IMG/VR virus record: IMGVR_UViG_3300027754_000403
Span: 1 to 25,242 of that record
Origin: a virus
Length of the DNA stretch: 25,242 nucleotides
Strand: one strand, 5' to 3'
Every line of letters begins with the position of its first letter. Within the stretch, counting starts at the first letter, position 1. The notes below the pieces were generated by a model. That model was not told the origin of the DNA, ran no database searches, and saw only the letters and a list, made by a program, of their open reading frames with translations. This document shows, one piece after another, positions 6,481 to 13,463 of this stretch. A program made the position numbers and the translations under genes.

Positions 6481-6528
6481 GGACACGGGATGTCCAATGC
6501 CAATAGAGGGGTCGGACATTCGATGTCC
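6481..6528. promoter_or_regulatory. Two dyad-symmetric sites GGACA-N5-TGTCC, candidate operators
   Basis: GGACA-CGGGA-TGTCC (6481-6495) and GGACA-TTCGA-TGTCC (6514-6528; the arms extend to GGACAT/ATGTCC) have identical arms and spacing. Their starts are 33 bp apart, about three helical turns. This is typical of cooperative binding by a dimeric regulator. A related dyad, GGGTGT-CC-ACACCC, is at 6640-6653. They lie upstream of leftward unit 1. Confidence 0.5.
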
Positions 6529-6663
6529 TAGGGGGGATCCTGGTGGGCTAGTGTTAAATCGAAAGTGACCAGTGACAAGGAAGGAAGGAACCACACACAA
6601 GGGGATCGATTGGCCAACTAGGAAGGAAAGCGGCAAGCGGGGTGTCCACACCCTCGGGGCAAC

Positions 6664-6692
6664 AAAAAGCCCGTAGGGGTGAACCTACGGGG
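6664..6692 (-). terminator. Intrinsic terminator of leftward unit 2
   Basis: On the minus strand, stem CCCGTAGG with CCTACGGG (8 perfect pairs, 6-base loop) is followed at once by CTTTTTG. This is a textbook Rho-independent terminator, placed 20 bases downstream of the stop of the last leftward gene of unit 2. Confidence 0.8.
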
Positions 6693-6711
6693 CGGGGTGA
6701 GTGGATTGGGA

Positions 6712-6807
6712 TTATCTACCGTTTCCTGCGAGGGCCGAGAGGACTAAGAGCAAAGTAAACAGCAGGCAAAGTCCGAGGTAACCTAGGACGCGAAGGAGGG
6801 GTTTCAA
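6712..6807 (-). CDS. Tiny membrane peptide, 31 aa, TTG start
   Basis: The TTG start at 6807 overlaps the TGA of the preceding gene (TTGA) and is preceded by GGGAGGA at a good distance. The 31 residues read MKPLLRVLGYLGLCLLFTLL followed by LVLSALAGNGR: a short basic N-terminus and one hydrophobic helix. It is therefore probably a single-span inner-membrane peptide. It is the last gene of unit 2, just before the terminator. Overlap, ribosome binding site and composition together support it despite its length. Holin-like, toxin-like or superinfection functions are possible; none is shown. Confidence 0.6.
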   Translation of the reverse strand: MKPLLRVLGYLGLCLLFTLLLVLSALAGNGR

Positions 6808-7067
6808 AGCTTCCTCCCATCGATGACGTCCACCCGATACTTCATACCGGGCTTTGTGACCAACTCACGCACACCGTCCCAGCATGGCGCACACATCGCC
6901 CGCACGGTGGCGCATTTTCCCGTCTCGTTTTCCCACACGGAAAATTCAACGGCGCGACGATAGTCCATAAGGTTTTCACAGCGTGGGCAAAAAATCGCCC
7001 GCCCCACGGATGCTTTCAGGCTTTGCTTGTCGGAGCTGCGTTTAAAGGTTTCTATAATGTCTCTCAT
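6804..7067 (-). CDS. Small zinc-ribbon-like protein, 87 aa
   Basis: The CPRC motif (AIFCPRCENLMDYRRAVEF) and a CAPC motif (RAMCAPCWDGVREL) make a four-cysteine site separated by about 30 residues of beta-like sequence, the layout of a zinc ribbon. The protein would bind zinc and perhaps nucleic acid or protein. It starts 4 bases after the stop of the preceding gene with no clear Shine-Dalgarno. Its stop overlaps the tiny membrane peptide start. No family name is given. Confidence 0.7.
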   Translation of the reverse strand: MRDIIETFKRSSDKQSLKASVGRAIFCPRCENLMDYRRAVEFSVWENETGKCATVRAMCAPCWDGVRELVTKPGMKYRVDVIDGRKL

Positions 7068-7071
7068 AAGC

Positions 7072-7392
7072 TTAAAAATTACGGATGATCACGCCGTTTT
7101 CCCACACCCGAACGCAGTCCGTGCGGTTCATGAGCCATTCAATTGGGTGCTCATCTTTGGAGTCCACACCGTCAATGAAACCGTAATCCGTTGCCGCGGC
7201 AAGGGCCGTGGGATACTCGGCCCACTCACAGCACAGGGCTATGGGGTCAAGGGTGAGTTCCGTGTCCGTGTCATCCTCCACCCTTTCAAGGTGCTCGAAG
7301 AGTGCCCGCAGGGCGTGGTAGCTAAACTGCGATTCCCGCCCGCAGGCACGGAAAGCTTCAACGAATGAGTTCTGTGTGATGATGGTTTTCAT
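7072..7392 (-). CDS. Conserved phage-type hypothetical protein, 106 aa
   Basis: The ATG at 7392 begins MKTIITQNSFVEAFRACGRE, a start seen in small proteins common in phages and plasmids (pattern FxxAFxxxGRxxQFSYxxLxALFxHLE, then acidic residues and an ALCCEWAEY motif). The function of that family is not known to me. A longer in-frame start at 7596 would overlap the preceding gene by 140 bases and is rejected. The 64-base gap upstream has a GGGCA-TCAAT-TGCCC stem (7405-7419) close to the start, which could affect translation. Confidence 0.75.
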   Translation of the reverse strand: MKTIITQNSFVEAFRACGRESQFSYHALRALFEHLERVEDDTDTELTLDPIALCCEWAEYPTALAAATDYGFIDGVDSKDEHPIEWLMNRTDCVRVWENGVIIRNF

Positions 7393-7456
7393 GATGGTTT
7401 GTGAGGGCATCAATTGCCCGTGCAACCTACCGTTTCCGATAGGCTGACCGGAGAAT

Positions 7457-8149
7457 TCAGGCTTCAATGAAATGGACTGAACCGTTTCCGTGGGGTGGAA
7501 TGTAAACGGACTCGAGACCATTACGGTTCCCGGCGCATAGTTGACACACGGAACATGGGGTACCGATGCGATCGCTGGCGCAAAGGGATTCACCAACGGA
7601 AGCCTCGGAACCCACGCGAAAGGTTGACCAGCCCATTGACCGAGCGATGACTAGTTGCGCCACCGAGTCAACGCTGGCCATCAAAAGCGAACGCCACGCT
7701 TGGAGTGATGGCTTGCGCCATTGGTGTGTGTAGCCGGTGTGACCGGAAGCCACACCAGCGATCGCAAGCGCAAGGGGAAGGGGGATCCATGTGGGATCGC
7801 CGTAGGCTCCGAAGCGGACTTTCCTACCAACGAAGCATTCAAGGGATCGAAGCAAGGGGTAGTTGCCCGCTTTCCATGCCCTCCAGATTCCCTGCGGAGC
7901 CTGCCCGGGATTCACATAGCATGTCCTTTCCACACCGTGTTTGCCGTCAACCTCGTGACCGCGATGCATGCAGTTGCCGCAGATAAGCCGATCCAAGCCC
8001 GTGCGGATTGCTTCGGTAGGGCTCACAGAACGGACTAGAATCCAGATCTGGATCATGTCGCCGGTTTTCCGGTTGTCGCTGGGGTGATTGAAGCCCGTGG
8101 CGATGATAACGCGGTGCTGGTCTTCGTGGAGGATGAAACCGTTGTTCAT
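7457..8149 (-). CDS. Conserved phage hypothetical protein with cysteine clusters, 230 aa
   Basis: This resembles a conserved protein found in many phages, with KTGDMIQIWILVRSVSPTEA, CGNCMHRG, CYVNPGQAPQGIWRAWKAG, RKVRFGAYGDPTWIPLPLA and SGHTGYTHQW in that order. Cysteines occur in two groups, CGNC (about 59-62) and CSVCQLC (about 200-206), which may bind zinc or an iron-sulfur cluster. Biochemical function is unknown to me. The ATG at 8149 has GGGGGTG 7 bases upstream and overlaps the preceding stop. It is the largest gene of leftward unit 2. Confidence 0.8.
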   Translation of the reverse strand: MNNGFILHEDQHRVIIATGFNHPSDNRKTGDMIQIWILVRSVSPTEAIRTGLDRLICGNCMHRGHEVDGKHGVERTCYVNPGQAPQGIWRAWKAGNYPLLRSLECFVGRKVRFGAYGDPTWIPLPLALAIAGVASGHTGYTHQWRKPSLQAWRSLLMASVDSVAQLVIARSMGWSTFRVGSEASVGESLCASDRIGTPCSVCQLCAGNRNGLESVYIPPHGNGSVHFIEA

Positions 8150-8259
8150 AGAACACCCCCGACGATGAATTCGGCGACGATGAGCGCAAATACTGAGATT
8201 ACGAGTGCCGCGCCGATTAAGAGCGCGAGGGCGGTTAGGAAGGGTTTTAGGGATTTCAT
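8146..8259 (-). CDS. Small single-span membrane protein, 37 aa, first gene of leftward unit 2
   Basis: Starting at ATG 8259 the product is MKSLKPFLTALALLIGAALV followed by ISVFALIVAEFIVGGVL: a basic N-terminus and a long hydrophobic segment, one membrane span without a cytoplasmic domain. An in-frame start at 8337 would add 26 residues that lie in the repeat-containing control region and are not favoured. Its stop overlaps the next start. It is likely an inner-membrane phage peptide; function unknown. Confidence 0.6.
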   Translation of the reverse strand: MKSLKPFLTALALLIGAALVISVFALIVAEFIVGGVL

Positions 8260-8349
8260 GATTTGAGAGGGAACCAATGATCGGTTCACGGGAGGAGAGT
8301 GCAACGGTTCACGAGAGGAGTCAACGCTGGAATACAAGAGAATGAGAAA
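8260..8349. promoter_or_regulatory. Divergent control region with 16-bp direct repeats
   Basis: This region separates leftward unit 2 from the rightward packaging genes. CGGTTCACGGGAGGAG (8282-8297) and CGGTTCACGAGAGGAG (8305-8320) differ at one base and are 23 bp apart. GAACC-N7-GGTTC (8271-8287) forms a dyad overlapping the first copy. GGTTCAC half-sites also occur on the other strand at 6261 and 6680. No clear -10/-35 pair was found on either strand. Confidence 0.45.
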
Positions 8350-8787
8350 ATGCTATCGGGGGTGATGAAAGCGAAAGGGAGCGGTGACCTGGTGAAGGTG
8401 AGGATGAGGGCAAAGCCTGAGAGGGGCACTAAAATGGTCCTGTCACCCGATACAAAAAACAAGGCGATGGAAGCGGCCAGGTACGGCATGCCGCTTGAAC
8501 GCATCGCGATGCTGTGCGGGTTTTCGTCAAGCGAGACACAATGGTCCAGGTGGATTAACGCCAACCCGGCGTTCAGGAAGGAGCTTGATCAAGCGAGGGC
8601 TGAGGGTGAGTTGCTGCTGCAAAGGAAGATCATGAGCGGTGAAGCCAATTGGCAAGCGGCGGGGTGGATGCTCGAACGCACCCGCGGTTACGTAGCAAGG
8701 GCTTCACTCGAACATACAGGTAAAGGTGGCAAAGAGTTATCGGTTAGTGGCAATCTCCTTGGTGCCTTTGGTGGGCAATCTAAATAG
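8350..8787 (+). CDS. Putative small terminase subunit, 145 aa
   Basis: Immediately upstream of the large terminase gene, this protein has a helix-turn-helix-like N-terminal part (NKAMEAARYGMPLERIAMLC, then GFSSSETQWSRWI), a charged helical middle (ELDQARAEGELLLQRKIMSG) and a C-terminal tail with HTGKGGKELSVSG. This is the usual layout of small terminases, which bind the packaging site and activate the large subunit. ATG 8350 is chosen; ATG 8365 or GTG 8299 (2 bases after GGAGGAGA) are alternatives, so the N-terminus is uncertain. A spacer of 122 bases follows. Confidence 0.7.
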   Translation: MLSGVMKAKGSGDLVKVRMRAKPERGTKMVLSPDTKNKAMEAARYGMPLERIAMLCGFSSSETQWSRWINANPAFRKELDQARAEGELLLQRKIMSGEANWQAAGWMLERTRGYVARASLEHTGKGGKELSVSGNLLGAFGGQSK

Positions 8788-8909
8788 GATAGGGAATAGG
8801 AATAGCGTAGTAGGATAGCGGCTATGGTAATAGGACGACGGGGGCGGGGGACCACCCAGCAGGGGGTGGGTGATACCTTATACCCCCCATCCGTACCCAA
8901 CCCAATTTT
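8788..8909. other. Short spacer with ATAGGA-type repeats and a small hairpin
   Basis: Imperfect repeats of ATAGGA/ATAGCG cover 8786-8835. A CCACCC/GGGTGG stem (8852-8869) follows. No ribosome binding site precedes the ATG at 8910. A packaging (cos/pac) role is possible by position only. Confidence 0.35.
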
Positions 8910-10445
8910 ATGAGTGTCAAGCAAATTAAACGGAAGAAATCCCCTTCACTAGGAATGGGTTCGCATATCCCTGCATGGAAGCAGCGTAAGCTCCTTGAGG
9001 AGGCACAACATTTGGCCAACTTCCCTAAGATGATGCTAGGGCTTCGCGATGTGTACCCGTGGCAGGAGAAGGTGCTGGGAGCGTTGAACGAGAAGCATTC
9101 CAAGGTAGCACTCAAGGCCGCGAATGGATCTGGAAAGACGAGCATGGTAGCCGCATCTGCCGTTGTCTGGCACATGCTCCGCTGGCCTGGGAGCCTTGTG
9201 GTATGTACGGCGGGTGTGTACCGACAGGTGGCCGATGCTCTGTGGCCGCATCTTCGGAAGATGATCAATGGATTGGGAGGCGAGGAGAATGGGTTCTCGA
9301 TCAAGGACGGTGAGATCCGATATGTGTACCCGAAGAAGGTAGATGGCCAGGAGTTAGTGAGTAGGTGCATAGGGTTCAGCGCGAGCAATCCTGAGAAGGC
9401 GGAGGGCTGGCATGTGCAGGGGCCGAGCAATGATTTGCTGTATATTGTGGATGAGGCGAAGGCGGTACCGGACGGGATATTCCAGTCGATGGAACGGTGC
9501 CAGCCAACGCGGACTTTGTTGATGAGTAGCCCCGGTGGCTCCTCCGGCTATTTCTACGATGTGTTCCGGCGCAATGACGGGAAGTGGAATACCTTTACGG
9601 TGACGGCGTTTGATTGTCCGCATATCCGGAAGGAGTGGATTGATGATCAGTTCGCCAGATGGGGCGAGGGGCATCCGCTTGTGAGATCGATGATCTATGC
9701 GGAGTTCATGGAGGACGACGGGAGTTTGACGGCGGTGAAGACGATCGATTGGCAGAGGGTGGTAAGTGGCCCACCTAAAGAGGATACGGAGGGTCAGCCG
9801 TTGACCGCGGGTTGTGACTTCTCAGCGGGCGGCGATGAGAGTGTCCTCGTCATTCGCCAGGGTAATACCGTTAAGGGGTTGGTGCGGTGGCGGGACAAGG
9901 ACACGATGGCCAGTGTGGGTAGGTTCATAGCGGAGTTCAGGAAGTGGAATCTGAAGGCTGCGGATATCTATGCGGATGTGGGCGGTATGGGGGTTGTGAT
10001 GTGCGATGCCCTCCGGTCTGAGGGTTGGGATGTGCGGCGGGTGAACTTTGGGGAGCGGGCCATTCGGGATGATCAGTTCGTGAATAGGGCGGCGGAGATG
10101 TGGATCGAGTTCGGGCGTATGGTGGAGGAAGCGAAGGTGAATCTGGGGCCGGTGGGAACGGACGAGATTCTATTGCAGCAGTTTGTGAGTAGGAAGGTGC
10201 GGACTAATGGTAAGGGGAAGCTGACTCTGGAGGGTAAGGACGAGCTACGATCCCGCGGGGTGAATAGTCCGGATCGGGCGGATGCGATGGTACTGGCGTT
10301 TTGCGGTGGTGGCGGGAAGCGGATGGATGAGTACCTGAAAGCGTTGGGCGAGGATGGAAGGAGCTTGCTTGAAAGGATGGAGGATGAGATAGGTCCGGTG
10401 GAGGAAACCGGGTCTTCGCTTGCTGGATGCGAGGTTGGGGGATAG
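8910..10445 (+). CDS. terL: Terminase large subunit (packaging ATPase and nuclease), 511 aa
   Basis: This is the packaging motor. Walker A AANGSGKT (residues 70-77) and Walker B LLYIVDEAK (D181, E182) form the ATPase, followed by the coupling-type motif LLMSSPGGS. The C-terminal RNase H-like nuclease has conserved acidic residues: CDFSAGGDE (D303), DIYADVGG (D352, D356) and SPDRADAM (D455, D458). Its length is typical. Codons end in G far more often than in neighbouring modules. ATG 8910 is preceded by an A/T-rich AATTTT and no Shine-Dalgarno sequence. It is followed by the portal gene. Confidence 0.93.
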   Translation: MSVKQIKRKKSPSLGMGSHIPAWKQRKLLEEAQHLANFPKMMLGLRDVYPWQEKVLGALNEKHSKVALKAANGSGKTSMVAASAVVWHMLRWPGSLVVCTAGVYRQVADALWPHLRKMINGLGGEENGFSIKDGEIRYVYPKKVDGQELVSRCIGFSASNPEKAEGWHVQGPSNDLLYIVDEAKAVPDGIFQSMERCQPTRTLLMSSPGGSSGYFYDVFRRNDGKWNTFTVTAFDCPHIRKEWIDDQFARWGEGHPLVRSMIYAEFMEDDGSLTAVKTIDWQRVVSGPPKEDTEGQPLTAGCDFSAGGDESVLVIRQGNTVKGLVRWRDKDTMASVGRFIAEFRKWNLKAADIYADVGGMGVVMCDALRSEGWDVRRVNFGERAIRDDQFVNRAAEMWIEFGRMVEEAKVNLGPVGTDEILLQQFVSRKVRTNGKGKLTLEGKDELRSRGVNSPDRADAMVLAFCGGGGKRMDEYLKALGEDGRSLLERMEDEIGPVEETGSSLAGCEVGG

Positions 10446-10463
10446 AAAGGGGGGCATACATTT

Positions 10464-12371
10464 ATGATGAGCGACAAACAGCGGAATTCGTTGCAGGGCC
10501 AGATTGTTGAGGCTGTTGCCCAGCGAAGCCCGTGGGAGATAAGGCAGACTCGGTGGTATGAGTTACGCCATCACGGATTGCGACGTACCAATAAGCCCTG
10601 GCCCAAGGCCGCGGATCTGCATTGGCCGCTCATTGATACGGCGATCGAGAAGCTCAAGCCGCTGTTCCTCCAGCAGGCGTTAGGGATGGATGTAGTGGCC
10701 AGCTTTGTTCCGATGCGCCAGCAGTTGAATGCGTACACGAAGGTGGCGGAGGACTGGTTCAATTATAAGATTCGGGACAAGACCAATTTCACGGATGAGA
10801 TCCTGAGCTGGGTGGATTACACGTTGATGAGCGGGCGCGGGGTGATCAAGTGCTTCTGGAATCCCGGTGATAAGCGGGTGGGGTTTGAGGCGATTGACCC
10901 GATGTATTTCATTGTGCCGGCATACACCGTGGATTTGCAGGATGCAGATTGGGCGGTGCATGTGATGCCGATGAGTGTGGGGGCGTACAAGCGGATGGCT
11001 GGGCAGTTCGGGTGGAAGAACGATTCCAAGACGATCGAGAAGATTCGGGGTAATCCGCAGCAGGACGATAACGTGCCAGGGGCAGCGACCGAGGAAGACG
11101 CAAAGCAGCTTCGCGAGGGTATCACTTACACGAGCAATACCGATGGGGTGATTGTGTGGGAGGTGTACAAGAAGCGGGATGACGGGGTGTGGGAGGTTTA
11201 TCTGTACAGCCCAGCGGCAGTGGACATGGATCTGCGAGATCCGATGGAGTTGCCATATGATCATGGCCAATGTCCCTTTGTGGACTTCCCGTATGAGATC
11301 AAGGACAAGGGTTGGTTCAGCCCGCGGGGCGTGTGCGAGATCCTGGCTCCGTTCGAGTTGTCGATGACCTCAATGTGGAATCACAAGCATGATGCGATGA
11401 CGCTGTATAATCGCCCGCTATTTCGAGCGGAACGGGAGCTGCCGAACAGTATCAACCTGAGGTTCTCGCCCGGGCAAATCTTGCCGTATGGCGTGGCCCC
11501 GGTCCAGATGCCGCAGCCCCCGGTGAGCTTCGATCAGGAGCTGAACCAGACTCGGGCGGTCGCGGAGAACCGGATCGGTAGTCCGGATTACGCGATGGGC
11601 AGTGCGATGGGCGGGGGCAGTGACCGGCGAACGGCGACCGAGATCCAGAGCATCAACGCTCAGGCGATGCAGAGTGGGGATCTGCGGGCGCGATTGTTCC
11701 GTATGGCACTGGGCAAATTGTACCGGCAGGCTTGGGGACTTTATGTTCAGTATGATTCCAAGAGTTTGCGATATCGATTTGCGGAGGACTCGCTGGATGC
11801 GGATCCGGTGGCATTGCACGATCAATATGAGCTGGAGCCGAAGGGCGGTATGGACATGGTCAGCCGGCAGATGATGGTTCAGCAGGCCATTAATCGTAAG
11901 CAACTGTTCCAGAACAGCCCCTGGGTCGATCAAGTGGAGCTAGATAAGAGCATCATGGAGCTGGATGACCCGAGCTTGATCAAGCGATTGCTTCGGGATC
12001 CAGGTCAGAAGCAGCAAGATGAGCTGGAGGACGAGACCAAGACGATCCCGACACTGCTAATCGGCATCCCGGTACCGGCCAAACCGGGTCAGAACTTCGC
12101 GGGCCGTATCGGTGTGCTGATGCAGTACCTGAATGGGGCCATGCAGCAGGGTCAGCAGTTCAGTCCTGCCTCCAAGAATGCGTTTATGGTGCGTATCGAC
12201 AGCCTGTTGCAGGGATACGAGCAAGTGGCGACCAATGAAGCGCGGAAACTGCGGGCTGAGATCCAGAAGTTCCTGACCAGCAGCGGTTTGTTGCAGCAGC
12301 AGCAGCAGCCTCAAATGCCAATGCCGCCCGCCGCACCGGCTCCGCAGATGGCCCCGCCACCAGTTCAATAA
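10464..12371 (+). CDS. Portal protein, 635 aa
   Basis: Directly after terL, this protein resembles podovirus portals: MSDKQRNSLQGQIVEAVAQR, WPLIDTAIEKLKPLFLQQAL, DEILSWVDYTLMSGRGVIKC, and FDQELNQTRAVAENRIGSPD. The dodecameric portal would sit at a capsid vertex, docking the terminase and tail adaptor. The C-terminal 35 residues are Gln/Pro/Ala-rich (QQQQQQPQMPMPPAAPAP) and probably flexible. AAGGGGGG lies about 11 bases upstream of ATG 10464. ATG 10467 is an alternative start one codon later. Confidence 0.87.
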   Translation: MMSDKQRNSLQGQIVEAVAQRSPWEIRQTRWYELRHHGLRRTNKPWPKAADLHWPLIDTAIEKLKPLFLQQALGMDVVASFVPMRQQLNAYTKVAEDWFNYKIRDKTNFTDEILSWVDYTLMSGRGVIKCFWNPGDKRVGFEAIDPMYFIVPAYTVDLQDADWAVHVMPMSVGAYKRMAGQFGWKNDSKTIEKIRGNPQQDDNVPGAATEEDAKQLREGITYTSNTDGVIVWEVYKKRDDGVWEVYLYSPAAVDMDLRDPMELPYDHGQCPFVDFPYEIKDKGWFSPRGVCEILAPFELSMTSMWNHKHDAMTLYNRPLFRAERELPNSINLRFSPGQILPYGVAPVQMPQPPVSFDQELNQTRAVAENRIGSPDYAMGSAMGGGSDRRTATEIQSINAQAMQSGDLRARLFRMALGKLYRQAWGLYVQYDSKSLRYRFAEDSLDADPVALHDQYELEPKGGMDMVSRQMMVQQAINRKQLFQNSPWVDQVELDKSIMELDDPSLIKRLLRDPGQKQQDELEDETKTIPTLLIGIPVPAKPGQNFAGRIGVLMQYLNGAMQQGQQFSPASKNAFMVRIDSLLQGYEQVATNEARKLRAEIQKFLTSSGLLQQQQQPQMPMPPAAPAPQMAPPPVQ

Positions 12372-12374
12372 GTT

Positions 12375-12677
12375 ATGACCTGCAAAGATTGCCGATATCG
12401 AGCCTCCGACAAGACCTGCCGGCGGTTTCCGCCTACCAGTAGGCCAACTTGCTGGCCCACTGTCCTAGAATTTGATTGGTGCGGTGAATTTCACGCCATG
12501 ACTAACATTGTTGAACCCCCTCAGGCAATTCCGGCTGCAATTCCGGCCCCTACTCCTCATATAGCTACCAATTTGGAGCAGCTTGATGAGGGTGTGGCAC
12601 CAAAGATCAGGTTCCAGAAGGCCAAGAGGCAGGAGAACATCAAGGAGTTGCAGGATTCACCCCTATTCCAATCTTGA
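12375..12677 (+). CDS. Small Cys-rich phage protein, 100 aa
   Basis: The N-terminus MTCKDCRYRASDKTCRRFP and then LEFDWCGEFH give the pattern C-x2-C-x8-C...WCGEF, which is known from small putative zinc-binding proteins in phage genomes. The C-terminal half is a Pro/Ala-rich linker (PQAIPAAIPAPTPHI) followed by a charged helix. It starts 3 bases after the portal stop without a Shine-Dalgarno sequence. Its function is not established; a head-region accessory role is inferred from position only. Confidence 0.7.
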   Translation: MTCKDCRYRASDKTCRRFPPTSRPTCWPTVLEFDWCGEFHAMTNIVEPPQAIPAAIPAPTPHIATNLEQLDEGVAPKIRFQKAKRQENIKELQDSPLFQS

Positions 12678-12678
12678 T

Positions 12679-12924
12679 ATGGCCGAGTACCAAGGAAAGA
12701 AAGTCTCGCTTGGAAAACCCTTCTACACACCGGGCGAAACGAAGAAGCGGGCGGTGTACGTCCGCAATCCGAAGGGCACAGTGATCAGGGTTCGCTTTGG
12801 TGATCCCAATATGGAGATCAAGAAGGACGATCCCGAGCGGCGCAAGAGTTTCAGAGCGCGTATGAATTGCGATACTGCGACTGACAAGACAACCCCAAGG
12901 CATTGGTCATGTAAAATGTGGTAA
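12679..12924 (+). CDS. Conserved small basic phage structural-module protein, 81 aa
   Basis: The sequence follows a pattern I recognise from phage head-gene clusters: KVSLGKPFYTPGETKKRAVY, VRFGDPNMEIKKDDPERRKS, FRARMNCDTATDK and a final HWSCKMW. Two cysteines near the C-terminus may bind a metal. It is highly basic. ATG 12679 lies 1 base after the preceding stop (TGATATG), and a longer in-frame start inside the upstream gene is rejected. Exact function in capsid assembly is not known. Confidence 0.75.
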   Translation: MAEYQGKKVSLGKPFYTPGETKKRAVYVRNPKGTVIRVRFGDPNMEIKKDDPERRKSFRARMNCDTATDKTTPRHWSCKMW

Positions 12925-12928
12925 ATTT

Positions 12929-13084
12929 ATGAAGAAAAAATCGAAGTTCAGCAAACTGGCAACGCAACTCAAGAAGGAGGGCGCGGATGATCCCAAAGCT
13001 CTGGCGGCATATATTGGTCGCAAGAATCTTGGGGCCGCGGAGTTCATGCGCCGCGCCGCAGCCGGTCGCAAGAAGGCTAAGTGA
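12929..13084 (+). CDS. Tiny basic conserved phage protein, 51 aa
   Basis: MKKKSKFSKLATQLKKEGAD is followed by DPKALAAYIGRKNLGAAEFM and ends RRAAAGRKKAK. The motif DPKALAAYIGRKxxGxxxF is common in tiny proteins of phage structural modules. It is strongly basic and has no membrane segment. The gene sits between two head-region genes, 4 bases after the previous stop, and its TGA overlaps the next ATG. Function unknown. Confidence 0.7.
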   Translation: MKKKSKFSKLATQLKKEGADDPKALAAYIGRKNLGAAEFMRRAAAGRKKAK

Positions 13085-13407
13085 TGATCTCATTCATTTC
13101 ACGAGTCCGCGCCGCATGGGCGTTTGGCCGGCATCAATGCTGGGTCGATGCGCTTCCTTGGAACAGGGATGACGCGACCACTCTCAATAACTTCTTCAAG
13201 AGCGAGACCGGAAAAAAGTTCAAGGACGCTCTCCTGAACACTGTTCTTATGCAGAACGCTTCTGCAATTACGGACAGAAACCATTTGCAATACTCCTCTG
13301 GATTTGCAATGGGTCAGGCCAGTCTTGTGAAGGTCATCGAGATGATGGCTGACCGAGAATCAATTACGGGACAGGAAGATGATCCGGATTCTGTCACGAA
13401 TACATAG
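13084..13407 (+). CDS. Hypothetical protein, 107 aa
   Basis: ATG 13084 overlaps the previous stop (TGATGA), and this start is preferred over the GTG one codon upstream. The protein has a hydrophobic N-terminus (MISFISRVRAAWAFG), a mostly helical middle (FKSETGKKFKDALLNTVLM), and an acidic tail (RESITGQEDDPDSV). The family is not recognised. It lies between the portal-proximal genes and the scaffold gene, and so is a candidate minor head protein by context only. Confidence 0.55.
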   Translation: MISFISRVRAAWAFGRHQCWVDALPWNRDDATTLNNFFKSETGKKFKDALLNTVLMQNASAITDRNHLQYSSGFAMGQASLVKVIEMMADRESITGQEDDPDSVTNT

Positions 13408-13463
13408 GATCAAAGTTGCGGTTGCTGCGTCTGTGCGGACCAGCAAACGAATACAAGCACAAT

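Larger units (their letters stand above)
6221..6711. other. Non-coding control region, candidate origin or regulatory hub
   Basis: No gene is supported in these 491 bases. Minus-strand frames between 6234 and 6651 are low-complexity and lack ribosome binding sites. The region contains a candidate leftward promoter, a 7-bp tandem repeat, G-runs able to form a quadruplex, two GGACA-N5-TGTCC dyads, one GGGTGT-CC-ACACCC dyad and a leftward terminator. A 13-base segment, GGGGTGAACCTAC, occurs at both ends (6257-6269 and 6676-6688). By eye, the + strand changes from C-rich on the left to G-rich on the right here. Confidence 0.6.

Noticed and set aside
6234-6651. Leftward frames of 60-115 aa in the control region
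   Set aside because: They are low-complexity Pro/Arg/Ser sequences over repeats and G-runs, with no ribosome binding site. The DNA is better explained as non-coding.
7027-8038. Rightward frames opposite leftward unit 2 (7027-7368, 7705-7986, 7721-8038)
   Set aside because: The leftward genes have better motifs, overlaps and ribosome binding sites. The rightward frames have no coherent domains.
8308-8338. Possible rightward promoter TTCACG-N19-TACAAG
   Set aside because: The spacing is 19 and both boxes match consensus poorly; not reported as a promoter.
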